A stretch of DNA of 37,491 nucleotides, from contig CAYQAJ010000016.1 of the NCBI GenBank assembly GCA_964415245.1, positions 1-37,491 of the forward strand. The letters are read 5' to 3'. This DNA comes from CAYQAJ01 sp964415245 (GTDB lineage Bacteria; Planctomycetota; Planctomycetia; Pirellulales; Pirellulaceae). The translations under genes and the position numbers were made by a program. Position 1 is the stretch's first letter. Each line of letters starts with the position of its first letter. This document shows positions 24,472 through 35,451 of this stretch, piece after piece. The notes under the pieces are model-generated. The model was not told the DNA's origin, did not search any database, and worked only from the letters and a program-made list of their open reading frames with translations.

Positions 24472-25602
24472 TTAGTCGGCGTCGCCTGCCAGCATTTTGC
24501 AGTAGCTCTCGTAGCGTCGGGCGTCGAGCCGGCCGTCGGCTACTGCGTCCTTCACCGCGCAGTCGGCCTCGTGCGTGTGCGTGCAATCGGGAAACCGGCA
24601 CAGATGCACGTAAGGACGCAGATCGCGGAAGCACCCCGCGATCTCCCCGGGCACTATGTCCCAGAGCTGGAACTGCCGCATGCCCGGTGTATCGACGACG
24701 TAGCCGCCCTGCGCGAGCGGGAGCAGCCGCGCCGTGGTGGTGGTGTGGCTGCCTTTGCGCGTCTCGCGGCTCACCTCGCCGACGCGGAGCTTAAGATCCG
24801 GCTCGATGGCGTTGAGCAGCGACGACTTACCCACGCCGCTCTGACCCAACAGCACACTCTCCTTGTCCTTCATCAGCCGGGCCAGTCGGTCGACGCCGAA
24901 TCCGGTGGCGGCGGAAACGAACAGCACCGTGTACCCCATCTGGCCGTAGACGCCGGCCAGCGGCTCCAAGTCGGCGGGGTCGACTCGGTCGACCTTGTTG
25001 ATACAGATGACGGGGCGTACGTGGCTCAACTCCGTCGTGACCAGGAAGCGATCGACGAGATTGGCCTTGAGCGGCGGGTCGCAGGTGCTGGTGACGATCA
25101 GGGCCTGATCGAGGTTGGCCACGATCACGTGCTGCCTTCCCCGACTAGCGCGGCTCACAACATTGGTGCGGGGTTCGATCCGCTGGATCGCTCCCTCGCA
25201 TGGGCCGACGCGACGAAACCAGACTCGGTCGCCCACCGCCACCGTTTGCCGCTGTGTGGTGCTCAGCGTTTTGAGCAGACCTCGCGTGACGCAGTTGTAG
25301 AGACGGCCGTCGTCGCCCTGCACCGAGCTGGCCAGGCCGTGCACGCTCAGCACGCGGCCCAGCATGCCGTCGGCGTCCCCGACCTTAAGATCGACCGACA
25401 ATCCTGAAACGTCGTCGGCCTGCGGTTGGCCGATGACGGTGCGGTGCCGCGTCAGCTCCCCCTTGCCGCTGACGCGCTCGGTGGTGGGAGCTTCCTCGTC
25501 GATCCGATCCTGTTGGAAGTCGCGGGTCAGATCGCCACGGCGAGTTTGCGACTGGTGGTGTTTGCGAAAGGGAGTGCGGATTCGCTTGCGTTTGTCCGAC
25601 AT
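24472..25602 (-). CDS. rsgA: Ribosome small-subunit-dependent GTPase A
   Basis: The protein has 376 residues. It shows the circularly permuted GTPase order that defines RsgA/YjeQ: G4 NKVD at 202-205, G5 SAA at 230-232, G1 GQSGVGKS at 253-260, then the threonine-rich G2 segment and G3 DTPG at 304-307. An OB-fold lies before it (about 78-155). The C-terminal zinc site is C-x4-C-x-H-x5-C (Cys335, Cys340, His342, Cys348). RsgA tests maturation of the 30S subunit and releases the factor RbfA. The first 60 residues are a basic, unstructured extension. The ATG at 25602 lies 8 nt after the ftsH stop; a TTG at 25614 overlapping that stop is the alternative. It probably belongs to the ftsH transcript. 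Confidence 0.95.
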   Translation of the reverse strand: MSDKRKRIRTPFRKHHQSQTRRGDLTRDFQQDRIDEEAPTTERVSGKGELTRHRTVIGQPQADDVSGLSVDLKVGDADGMLGRVLSVHGLASSVQGDDGRLYNCVTRGLLKTLSTTQRQTVAVGDRVWFRRVGPCEGAIQRIEPRTNVVSRASRGRQHVIVANLDQALIVTSTCDPPLKANLVDRFLVTTELSHVRPVICINKVDRVDPADLEPLAGVYGQMGYTVLFVSAATGFGVDRLARLMKDKESVLLGQSGVGKSSLLNAIEPDLKLRVGEVSRETRKGSHTTTTARLLPLAQGGYVVDTPGMRQFQLWDIVPGEIAGCFRDLRPYVHLCRFPDCTHTHEADCAVKDAVADGRLDARRYESYCKMLAGDAD

Positions 25603-25610
25603 GACCCGCG

Positions 25611-27653
<2,043 letters not shown>

Positions 27654-27938
27654 CCGCATGCCTTTTCTGGTCGAATGCTCCGCGGCACCACCGGTCCACG
27701 CACTTGCCCGTCACGGTCGTCCCGTGCAAACGGGCACGTGGTGCACCGGGCCAGCTAATTGTATCCCAGGGTCACGTTCGGTGCGATGCGGCCTTGAGGT
27801 GGAGCGGGCGATTGCCCGGCTCTTGATTCGTGGACAATTTCGCCGCCGAATCTGTTTGAGCAAGCGTGATGCAGCAGATGGGCGCGTTCGAGGCGACCCC
27901 AGCCGCTCTCATTGCCATTGGAGTCGCGGATCGCCGTC

Positions 27939-29171
27939 TCACCGCCGGCCCGCTGCGCGCGGCGGGTCGAGATAGAGGCGGTTGAAGATCTCGGGGTCGA
28001 ATTCGTCGCGAGGGATGAAGGCCGGACCGGCGGTCCCACCGTCGGTTTCGCGAACCCCGTTTTCCGCCGGGTCTGCCCGAGAGGAGCCTTCACGCAATGC
28101 GGCACCATCCCGACCGCCGGCAGAGGTGGACTCCGGCCCTCGAGAAATTTGCTCGCGCTCGCCCGAATCCGGCAAAGGCCGGGTAGCGAACGCGTCGGAC
28201 GCAATTCCATCGCGAGATGGCAAGGGCGCGGGGTCGCGCCGGCGAGCGCCATTGCGCTGCATGAGGACGTGCGAGGGAAACTCGGCCATGCTGGCCAGCG
28301 GCGCGTCGGTGACCTCGTGCGAGTCGGTTTCGCCTCGCGCCACCATTTGCACCCAGGCCGCGATTGCCTCGTACTGTTGTTTATTGCGCTGGTCGAATAG
28401 AGCCTCGGCGGCCGTGCCGTGGGGCGCAAGCGGCACCGTGAGCAGTGGACTTGCGTCGGGGGCGTCAGGGTCGATCTGGCCCAGCGTGGCATGCAGGTTG
28501 CGCTGTGTGAACCGCCGCGTCACGGGGTCGCCGACGCTCGGCCTGAGCAGGCGATAGCGCGATGTTCCATTGGATCCATGGCAGCCGCTCGTCGAGCAAC
28601 GGTTGAGTAGCACCGGTTGCACGCTCGACACGAAGCGTTCGAGGGTCGCCGCATCGATCGCTTTGGTAAGTTGATCGAGCTCTTCGACGCTGGGTGCATG
28701 GGCAGCGGCGTCGTTCTTCTCGGTCGCGGTGGGCGGTGGCGCATCGGTCAGCCGGCGCTCGATCAACGTAATTTGCCCATTGGTCGGATCAACGAGACGT
28801 GCCGCCAAAAGCTGGTCCGCCGCCCTCGCGGTTAACCCCTGTGCAAGACACCACTCGGCCAGTCCGAGCCTGTCGTCGATTTCGTAGGTGCGCACCTCTT
28901 CCCGCTTGCGCTGATAGGCCTCGTCGAGGCTGTGGCAATAGAGCTCGACGTCGGCGACCGAAAGATTGATCTCCGCGTTGTCGCCCAACACGATGATGAA
29001 TCGGTCGCCCAGCCGCGTCACCGTGCCGGTCAGCACCTGGCCGTTGCGCAGCACGAGCACTTCGCCATTCGCGCTGCCCGGCAATTCGGCCGCCGGCGCG
29101 GATGTCGCGTCCGCTAGGAGGCTGACGACGACGCAGACTACGGAAATCAGGAGAGTGGGGCCGGTAGACAT
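27939..29171 (-). CDS. Secreted planctomycete protein with Cx4CH haem-like motif
   Basis: The protein has 410 residues. A signal peptide covers about 1-28 (VVCVVVSLLA core, then APAAE). Residues 33-75 are a small beta-rich domain (GEVLVLRNGQVLTGTVTRLGDRFIIVLG), followed by a helical segment. At 180-200 comes FVSSVQPVLLNRCSTSGCHG, the form in which planctomycete surface proteins carry a Cx4CH variant of the cytochrome c motif (Cys192, Cys197, His198). The rest is low-complexity and rich in Arg, Asp and Pro, ending in DEFDPEIFNRLYLDPPR. Haem attachment is not certain for Cx4CH. I chose the ATG at 29171 because it gives the signal peptide. The gene lies upstream of ftsH on the same strand, but 285 nt apart. 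Confidence 0.75.
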   Translation of the reverse strand: MSTGPTLLISVVCVVVSLLADATSAPAAELPGSANGEVLVLRNGQVLTGTVTRLGDRFIIVLGDNAEINLSVADVELYCHSLDEAYQRKREEVRTYEIDDRLGLAEWCLAQGLTARAADQLLAARLVDPTNGQITLIERRLTDAPPPTATEKNDAAAHAPSVEELDQLTKAIDAATLERFVSSVQPVLLNRCSTSGCHGSNGTSRYRLLRPSVGDPVTRRFTQRNLHATLGQIDPDAPDASPLLTVPLAPHGTAAEALFDQRNKQQYEAIAAWVQMVARGETDSHEVTDAPLASMAEFPSHVLMQRNGARRRDPAPLPSRDGIASDAFATRPLPDSGEREQISRGPESTSAGGRDGAALREGSSRADPAENGVRETDGGTAGPAFIPRDEFDPEIFNRLYLDPPRAAGRR

Positions 29172-29230
29172 GGCCCGCGGACAGTAATCGCCACCGGCCC
29201 TTGGCGTCAATGTCAGCCGCCGCCCGTGGG

Positions 29231-29330
29231 ACAGGCTTTCCAGCCTGCCTGTGCCTTGCTGGCGCGATGCCGTGCCCTCGGCAGACGGGAATGTCTGCCC
29301 CACACAGATAGCCGCCACCTTGATGTGGCG
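29231..29330. repeat. Hairpin cluster in the divergent spacer
   Basis: Three stems follow one another: CAGGCT-TTCC-AGCCTG (29232-29247), GCAGAC-GGGAAT-GTCTGC (29281-29298) and CGCCAC-CTTGAT-GTGGCG (29313-29330). Each stem is exactly 6 bp. They fill much of the 323-nt spacer between the Cx4CH gene and the acylphosphatase gene. None is followed by a T-run. Confidence 0.75.
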
Positions 29331-29494
29331 CTCGCCGGGTCCCGCCGCATTCGTGGGGTGCCGCCGGCTACCGCTGGCGATTTCGGGCGTCCGGTATTAT
29401 TCTGGGAAAGAGACACTTGCGCCCGAATCTCGGCTCCGGGAACGATTCCGCGAGGCACCCGGCGAGACGGGCGACCGATTCGGGACGCGAATCC

Positions 29495-29779
29495 GTGGGG
29501 GGGAGCCAGCCACCACAGCGACGACATATCCATTACAGCGGTCGCGTGCAGGGGGTCGGCTTCCGGTTCACGGCCGCCACAGTCGCGGGGCGGCACGACG
29601 TCTCGGGCTACGTGCGAAACCTGGCCGATGGCCGCGTGGAGCTGGTGGCGGAGGCGACCAGCGAGGTGCTCGACAGCTTCCTGGCCGAGGTGGCCGCCGC
29701 GATGGACTGGGCGATCGCCGACGTTCAGGTTGAGGTGCTGCCCGCCACGGGCGAGTTTTCCGGTTTTCGCGTCCGATAA
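29495..29779 (+). CDS. acyP: Acylphosphatase
   Basis: The protein has 94 residues, the usual size of the family. The signature YSGRVQGVGFR (catalytic Arg) and GYVRNLADGRVELVAE (catalytic Asn in VRN) are both intact. The enzyme hydrolyses acyl phosphates such as carbamoyl or acetyl phosphate in the cytosol. The frame is open from a TTG at 29417; I prefer the GTG at 29495 because it gives the normal family length and removes an Arg-rich, non-conserved leader. No good Shine-Dalgarno supports either. It is divergent from the Cx4CH gene and not obviously linked to its neighbours. Confidence 0.85.
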   Translation: MGGSQPPQRRHIHYSGRVQGVGFRFTAATVAGRHDVSGYVRNLADGRVELVAEATSEVLDSFLAEVAAAMDWAIADVQVEVLPATGEFSGFRVR

Positions 29780-29864
29780 TTGAACCCAAGCCAATGGGAA
29801 CCCGTAGTTTCGGATGTATTGACGCGGTGCAACGAAGAACCGACGGGATGTACCGATGATCGAT

Positions 29865-29932
29865 CGCATTGGTCATGGGGATTTGGTCGTTGGTCATTTC
29901 TTCGGCATTCGTCATTCGGGCTTCGACATTCG
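29865..29932. repeat. Degenerate GGTCATT/CATTCG intergenic repeat
   Basis: Words such as CATTGGTCATGG, GTTGGTCATTTC, GGCATTCGTCATTCGGG and TTCGACATTCG follow one another. It belongs to the same style of repeat as the other intergenic modules in the window, although the words differ. It ends about 75 nt before the ABC-2 permease start. Confidence 0.65.
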
Positions 29933-30006
29933 CCTTGTACGGAGTTAACCGACTCGGCGTCCACGAGCAATGAGCTTTCTCCAAGTCACATAGGCCTGCC
30001 GCGACC

Positions 30007-31761
30007 ATGCCCTTCACTCTTGTCAACCAGGTGCCCGATTGGGTCCCCATTTGGCTGACCCCCGTCTGGCTGCTGGGCATGGGGGTTACCGCGGGGCTGC
30101 TCATTCTCCTTCTCTTGTGGGGCGTGGGGTTGCTCGTTTCCCGGCTCCCGATGATCGGCCGCTTGGCCGAGCATTCGCTCGGGCGAAACGTGGCCCTCGC
30201 GGTGCTGTCGATCGCGGGGTTCGCGTTGTTGCTGCTCATGCCGCTGATGCGGGTGTTCTCGGGCGCGGCGGGCGACGGAGGGACCGCACTGACCGTAGGC
30301 GGCTTGGTGCTCTGGATTTGCGCCGCGGCCGGGGGAGCGGTGGCGCTGGCCACCGTGCTCGTCGTGCTCACGTCGCGCCGCGCGATGGCCGAGGTTCCCA
30401 TGGCCATTCGCGAAGGTGTGATGTGGCCGTTCTTCATTCTACTGGTCACCGTGTCGCTCTTCTCGATCGCGATCACGCTCGTGGTGCGCGACCCGATTCG
30501 GGTCCTTTCCGACGTAGGCCGGCTCCCTTTCGCGAACGTGTCGACCGAGTCCTATTCGATCGCCGCCGCGGATCGCCAGGACGATAACCTGCCGCAGCCG
30601 CTTCCGCTGGCCGATTCTTTCCGCGGCGACGAAGTCGAGCGGCTTTCGATGACGGCCGACCAGCCGCTCGAATTGATGCCGTCCCCGGATCCTGGACTCG
30701 GCAACGCCTCGATCATGCGCGTTTCTCCCCAGGACACGTACCAGTGGTTGCGCGGCGGCGCCCTGGTCAATCCACTGCCGGAAGAACCCATCGATACGCT
30801 GTACGTCGTCAACAAGGGGGACCGCCAAGGCACGCTGAATATGGAGGTGGCCACGGGGCCCCTCTATCCCGAAGTGAGCATGGTGGTCTGGACCGCGCTG
30901 GCCGTGGTGGTGTTGTTCCTGGTGTACGTGGTCCACCGCACGCTGATGCCCCGCATCTCCGCCGTAGCGCTGGTCACCGTCAAGTCGGAAATCGCCCAGC
31001 CAATGTTTCTCTTTCTGGCGGTGGCGGGCAGTCTCGCCATGTTGATCTTCGTCTGGCTTTCTTTCTTCACGTTCGGCGAGGACGTGAAGATGCTCAAGGA
31101 CTCGGGCATGGCGCTGGTGTCGGTGCTGTGCATCGTGCAGGCCGTGTGGGCTGCCAGCACGTCGGTGTCGGAAGAAATCGAGGGACGCACGGCGCTCACC
31201 GTGCTCTCCAAGCCGTTGGGTCGCCGCGATTTCATCTTCGGCAAGTTCCTGGGCATCGCCTGGACCGTAACGCTGCTGTTTTGCCTGATCGGTCTGGCTT
31301 TCCTGGTCGCGGTGGCCTACAAGCCGGTGTATGAATCCAACGAAACCTACACGGCGGGCCTCACTTGGCAGACGTGTTACCTGGAAATGAGCCAAACCGT
31401 GCCGGGGCTTGCCCTGGTGCTGATGAAAACGCTCGTGCTGGCCGCGATCAGCGTTGCCATTGCCACACGGCTGTCGATCGTGGCCAACTTCGTCATCAGC
31501 TTTTCCGTATACGTGCTGGGGCACTTGACGCCGCTGATCGTCCAGTCGTCCGAGACGACGTTCGAGATCGTCCGGTTCGTGGGGGTCCTGGTGGCGGTCA
31601 TCTTTCCCAACCTGGAGCTGTTTAACGTGCAGGCCGCCACGGCCGGCGGAAAGGTCGTGCCGTTTGAATACTTGGGCGGCGCGTTGCTATACTGCACGTT
31701 GTACGGGGCGATTGCCACCCTGCTGGCCCTGTTGCTATTCGAGGACCGCGACCTGGCCTAG
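30007..31761 (+). CDS. ABC-2-type transporter permease
   Basis: The protein has 584 residues. Four membrane helices lie near the N-terminus (about 20-45, 63-87, 93-122, 137-163). A soluble region of about 125 residues follows, probably outside the membrane. Then come further helices (about 292-313, 331-355 and several to the end). The cytoplasmic stretch EEIEGRTALTVLSKPLGRRDFIFGKF is the characteristic ABC-2 coupling segment. Such permeases export a substrate when paired with a separate ATPase; no canonical ATPase gene is present in this window. The next gene downstream, 300 nt away, is an ABC exporter-like protein with altered motifs. The substrate is unknown. The ATG at 30007 (MPFTLVNQV) has no clear ribosome-binding site. 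Confidence 0.8.
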   Translation: MPFTLVNQVPDWVPIWLTPVWLLGMGVTAGLLILLLLWGVGLLVSRLPMIGRLAEHSLGRNVALAVLSIAGFALLLLMPLMRVFSGAAGDGGTALTVGGLVLWICAAAGGAVALATVLVVLTSRRAMAEVPMAIREGVMWPFFILLVTVSLFSIAITLVVRDPIRVLSDVGRLPFANVSTESYSIAAADRQDDNLPQPLPLADSFRGDEVERLSMTADQPLELMPSPDPGLGNASIMRVSPQDTYQWLRGGALVNPLPEEPIDTLYVVNKGDRQGTLNMEVATGPLYPEVSMVVWTALAVVVLFLVYVVHRTLMPRISAVALVTVKSEIAQPMFLFLAVAGSLAMLIFVWLSFFTFGEDVKMLKDSGMALVSVLCIVQAVWAASTSVSEEIEGRTALTVLSKPLGRRDFIFGKFLGIAWTVTLLFCLIGLAFLVAVAYKPVYESNETYTAGLTWQTCYLEMSQTVPGLALVLMKTLVLAAISVAIATRLSIVANFVISFSVYVLGHLTPLIVQSSETTFEIVRFVGVLVAVIFPNLELFNVQAATAGGKVVPFEYLGGALLYCTLYGAIATLLALLLFEDRDLA

Positions 31762-32061
31762 CCCCGAGCATGCGCTCTTCCCATCGAATCGGTCCTGCGC
31801 ATTCGGCGCGGATCGGGCTTTGCTGTTTTGACACACAGGATCGGCTCGCTCACCTCCTTGAACCGCTGGCGTCGAACGTTGCGACCCGGCGGGCCGACTT
31901 GCGACCTTCCGCCGCTTTGGCTATTCGAGGCGGCGGCGGCGCCATGGGCCGATGGATCGACGGACGGCGCACCCAGGAAGACCGGGAAGGAATCTGCCGA
32001 GACCGACGGGGGTCGCAGCCGCGCTTGCCGCACGCACACATGACACCCGAAAGCCGCTGCG
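31762..32061. other. 300-nt spacer between the permease and the ABC-like gene
   Basis: No frame has plausible coding composition, and I see no terminator. One TTGACA hexamer at 31828-31833 lacks a -10 partner at normal spacing. The downstream gene's promoter was not identified. Confidence 0.45.
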
Positions 32062-33885
32062 ATGCATTGGCCCTCGTTCCACCGGGCACGCAAGCGAACC
32101 GGCGCTCCGGCCGGGCTGTTCGTGTTGTCCGTGGTCGGTGGCGTGACCCTGCTGACTATGCCCTTGGTGCTCGTGGCCGTCGGCTTGTGGGTGCATCTAC
32201 TGGTCGGCCGCGGCGGATCGCTCGTGCCTCGCGACTGGGTGCTCGGGCCTTGGGCCAGCGGGCAGCTCTTCGGCTTGCCGACGTTGGATACCGACCTGCG
32301 GTATCTCGTCGTGCTGCTCCCCGTTGGCGTTGGCTTAATGGTTCTCCATGCGGTCGCGCTACTCGCCGTGGGACGCGCGGCCCATCGCGCCGCCGCGTCG
32401 GGCACCGCGCGCATTCGTGAGGCCATCGTGCGGCAAGCCCAGAAGCTGGATACCGGCGACTGGCTCGGTCCCGGGCAGCGACGCCCCGACGACCTTCTCA
32501 TCGAGCGATGCGAAGCGCTTTACCGGGGGCTGTTCGAGTGGCGGCTCGCGTGGGCATATGCGATGGGGGCGCTCGTCGCGCTGCTCGCCGTAGCGCTGGC
32601 GGTAAATTGGTTGTTCACGCTGCTCGTGGCGCTCTTGGGCTGGTTTCTGTGGCGGATGTTTGCGTGGTACCGCCAGCGAACCGAACAGATGGCACGCCTC
32701 GCACTCGATCGGGCCGATCACGAGCAGGCCCTCCTACTGCAATTGCTGCATGCCAGCCCGGTGGCGTCGGGAATGCACAACGAAAGCCGCACCGAGTTTC
32801 CGCTGGCCGGCGAGTTGCGCCGCTGGACCGCCGAATCGCGCAAGGCCGAAATCCGACGCTCGGGGCGCGGCGCCGTGCTCGCCCTGTTGATCGCGGGCGG
32901 TGCGATTCTGCCGCTGTTGGTGGTCGGGCTCAACGTGCTCGCCGAGCCGCCGCGAATGAGCGTTGCCGGGTTTGTCGTGATCCTGTTCGCACTGGCCTGG
33001 GCCGTGGCGCCCGCGGTGCGGCTTTACCATCTACCCAACACGATGTCCCACGCCGAAGCGGCCGCGGCCGACATCCTGGCATTTCTCGACCGCGCACCTC
33101 CGGTGGCTGAATCCCCCGACGCCCGCCCGCTCGACCGGCTTCAGCACGGGCTCGAGCTGAACGACGTCACCATGCACGACCACGGCGGCCAGCGCGTGCT
33201 CGACGCCGTCACGCTGTCCATCGCCGCCGGCCAGCGCGTGGGCGTCCTTTCCTCCGACGGCCGCTCGACCTTGGCGCTCGCCGGGCTGTTGGTGCGCAAT
33301 TACGACCCCGACTCGGGCCTCGTGCTTTTCGATGGCAACGACATTCGCCAGGCCGCGCTCGATTCGCTCCGCCGGCAAGTCGCGGTCGTCGCCGGCCAGC
33401 GGCTCCTGTTTACCGCCACCGTCGCCGACAACATCGGCCAGGGTCGATCGAACTACGAAATGCAGGAAATCGCCCAGGCCGCCAAACAAGCCGGCGCGTA
33501 CGACCTCATCCAACAACTGCCGCAGGGCTGGCGCACGATTGTGGGCGAGCGCGGCGAACGGCTCGAGCGATTCGACGCTCTGCGCATCGCCCTGGCCCGC
33601 GCCATACTGTGGGACCCCTCGGTGCTGCTGGTCGAGGAGCCCGACCCGCTCGACGACGAGTCCGCCCGTCAGCTCGACGAAGTCCTCCGCGCGCTTGCCG
33701 AGAACCGCACGCTGATCGTCATCCCCAACCACCCGGCGACGCTGCGGTGGCTCGACCACATCGTCCTATTGCACGAAGGCCGCATCGACGCGCAGGGCAC
33801 CCACGCCAAACTGCTGCAAAGCAGCGCCCTCTACCGCCACCTGAACTACGTTCGCTTCGACCCGCTGGGGCGGCAGCGGGCGTGA
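32062..33885 (+). CDS. ABC half-exporter with degenerate ATPase domain
   Basis: The protein has 607 residues with the layout of an ABC exporter half: six hydrophobic segments (about 17-46, 81-106, 165-200 as two, 272-292, 301-320), then a nucleotide-binding-like domain (365-600). The domain aligns end to end with exporter NBDs, but all core motifs differ. Walker A reads VLSSDGRS (395-402), losing two Gly and Lys. The Q-loop Gln is Gly445. The LSGGQ signature is LERFD (501-505). Walker B Asp is Glu525, although Glu526 is kept. The H-loop His is Asn556. The helix after the signature (LRIALARA) is normal. No stop or frameshift is present. ATP hydrolysis is unlikely; it may be a structural or regulatory partner. 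Confidence 0.85.
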   Translation: MHWPSFHRARKRTGAPAGLFVLSVVGGVTLLTMPLVLVAVGLWVHLLVGRGGSLVPRDWVLGPWASGQLFGLPTLDTDLRYLVVLLPVGVGLMVLHAVALLAVGRAAHRAAASGTARIREAIVRQAQKLDTGDWLGPGQRRPDDLLIERCEALYRGLFEWRLAWAYAMGALVALLAVALAVNWLFTLLVALLGWFLWRMFAWYRQRTEQMARLALDRADHEQALLLQLLHASPVASGMHNESRTEFPLAGELRRWTAESRKAEIRRSGRGAVLALLIAGGAILPLLVVGLNVLAEPPRMSVAGFVVILFALAWAVAPAVRLYHLPNTMSHAEAAAADILAFLDRAPPVAESPDARPLDRLQHGLELNDVTMHDHGGQRVLDAVTLSIAAGQRVGVLSSDGRSTLALAGLLVRNYDPDSGLVLFDGNDIRQAALDSLRRQVAVVAGQRLLFTATVADNIGQGRSNYEMQEIAQAAKQAGAYDLIQQLPQGWRTIVGERGERLERFDALRIALARAILWDPSVLLVEEPDPLDDESARQLDEVLRALAENRTLIVIPNHPATLRWLDHIVLLHEGRIDAQGTHAKLLQSSALYRHLNYVRFDPLGRQRA

Positions 33886-33901
33886 TCGGGCCGCGTCCGC
33901 A

Positions 33902-33921
33902 CCGCAACTTGCCGGTTTTTT
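33902..33921 (+). terminator. Weak candidate intrinsic terminator
   Basis: CCGCA and TTGCCGG (33902-33915) form a short bulged stem, followed directly by six T (33916-33921). It lies 17 nt after the stop of the ABC-like gene. The stem is short, so it may be weak. Confidence 0.35.
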
Positions 33922-33979
33922 CCTTGATCGGCCAAATCGTTTTCTCGCCGCGTCGAATCGCCGATCCGCGTTCGATACT

Positions 33980-34009
33980 TTGCCAGCCCCCGCTCACTCT
34001 CGCTACAAT
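33980..34009 (+). promoter_or_regulatory. Promoter of the Tat-exported oxidoreductase gene
   Basis: TTGCCA (33980-33985), an 18-nt spacer and TACAAT (34004-34009) each match at 5 of 6 positions. Transcription would begin near 34016, giving a leader of about 55 nt to a gene with a strong AGGAGG ribosome-binding site. Confidence 0.6.
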
Positions 34010-34070
34010 AGACCACCAAAATCCCATCCCCTCTGCACTCGCGCCCCGCTCCACCACAGGAGGTTCTTCC

Positions 34071-35420
34071 ATGCACCGACGTCGATTCCTGCAAACGACT
34101 GCTGCCGCCGCTGCTGCCCTCTCCGCCGGCGCCTATGCCTACGCCGCCTCCGACGAAAAGCCCAAGCGCGTCGGGCTCATCGGTTGCGGCTGGTACGGCA
34201 AGTGCGATCTGCTGCGGCTCATTCAAGTGTCGCCGGTCGAAGTCGTTTCGCTGTGCGACGTCGATTCCAACATGCTCTCCGAAGCGGCCGATATCGTCGC
34301 CTCGCGCCAGAAATCGGGCCACAAGCCGCGCACCTTCGCCGACTATCGCGACATGCTTAAGGAGAAGGACCTCGATATCGTGCTCATCGCCACGCCCGAC
34401 CATTGGCACGCCCTGCCCATGATTGCCGCCGTGCAGGCCGGTATGGACGTGTGGGTGCAAAAGCCCATCAGCGTCGATGTGGTCGAAGGCCAGTCGATGC
34501 TCGCCGCCGCTCGCCAACACGGCCGCGTCGTGCAAGTCGGCACGCAGCGCCGCAGCACCCCGCACATCATCGAGGCCCGCGACCGCGTCGTCCGCGAAGG
34601 TCTGCTGGGCACCATCGGCCTGGTCGAAATCTATTGCTACTATCACATGCGTGCCCGCAATAACCCGCCCGACACCGACCCGCCCCCCAACCTCGATTAC
34701 GAAATGTGGACCGGCCCCGCCCCCATGCGGCCGTACAACTCCCTGGTGCATCCGCGTTCGTGGCGGGCGTTCATGGAATACGGCAACGGCATCATCGGCG
34801 ACATGTGCATCCACATGCTCGACATGGTCCGCTGGATGCTCGACCTGGGTTGGCCCAACCGCGTCCATTCGTCGGGCGGCATCTACGTCGACAAGAAGAG
34901 CAAGGCCAACATCAGCGACACGCAAACGGCCACGTTCGACTTCGGCGATTTACCGATCGTGTGGGAGCATCGCACGTGGGGCACTTCGCCCGACCCGGCC
35001 TACCCCTGGGGCGCCACCATCTACGGCGACAAAGGCACGCTGAAGGTGAGCGTACAGAGCTACGATTTTATTCCGCAGGGCGACGGCCGACCGATCCACG
35101 GCGACGTGGTATACGAGCTGGAAGAGTACCCCGAGGACAAGACCGAAAAGGACCTGGAGCGGCACGTGGCCCCGGCCATTCGCGGCCACATGAAAGACTT
35201 TTTAGCTGCGATCGCCTCCCGCGGCCGCCCCGTGGCCGACATCGAGCAGGGGCACATCTCCACGGCAAGCTGCATCCTGGCCAACATGTCGATGCAGCTC
35301 GGCCGCTCGCTCACTTGGGACGAAGAGAAACAAGAAATCGCCGGCGACGACGAAGCCAATAAACTCCTCCGCCGCCCCTACCGCGACCCCTGGAAACACC
35401 CTGAGCCCGATAGTGTGTGA
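34071..35420 (+). CDS. Tat-exported Gfo/Idh/MocA-family oxidoreductase
   Basis: The protein has 449 residues. A twin-arginine signal (HRRRFLQTTAAAAAALSAG, 2-20) directs export in folded form. The NAD(P)-binding Rossmann fold begins at RVGLIGCGWYGK (33-44). The family's EKP motif reads QKP (130-132), with the Lys131 kept. The C-terminal alpha/beta domain has GDMCIHMLD, matching the D-x3-H catalytic pair of the family. These enzymes oxidise or isomerise sugars and inositols, often with a tightly bound cofactor when secreted. The ATG at 34071 follows AGGAGG; the frame is open to 33609 but that part is antisense-like and overlaps the previous gene. A glycosidase-like gene follows 210 nt downstream, which suggests a sugar-related task. 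Confidence 0.92.
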   Translation: MHRRRFLQTTAAAAAALSAGAYAYAASDEKPKRVGLIGCGWYGKCDLLRLIQVSPVEVVSLCDVDSNMLSEAADIVASRQKSGHKPRTFADYRDMLKEKDLDIVLIATPDHWHALPMIAAVQAGMDVWVQKPISVDVVEGQSMLAAARQHGRVVQVGTQRRSTPHIIEARDRVVREGLLGTIGLVEIYCYYHMRARNNPPDTDPPPNLDYEMWTGPAPMRPYNSLVHPRSWRAFMEYGNGIIGDMCIHMLDMVRWMLDLGWPNRVHSSGGIYVDKKSKANISDTQTATFDFGDLPIVWEHRTWGTSPDPAYPWGATIYGDKGTLKVSVQSYDFIPQGDGRPIHGDVVYELEEYPEDKTEKDLERHVAPAIRGHMKDFLAAIASRGRPVADIEQGHISTASCILANMSMQLGRSLTWDEEKQEIAGDDEANKLLRRPYRDPWKHPEPDSV

Positions 35421-35451
35421 AGTCGAGTCACAGACAACTCAATTGGAGGAA

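Noticed and set aside
33609..34070. Extension of the oxidoreductase upstream of 34071
   Set aside because: It overlaps the ABC-like gene out of frame and would bury the Tat signal; AGGAGG precedes the ATG at 34071.
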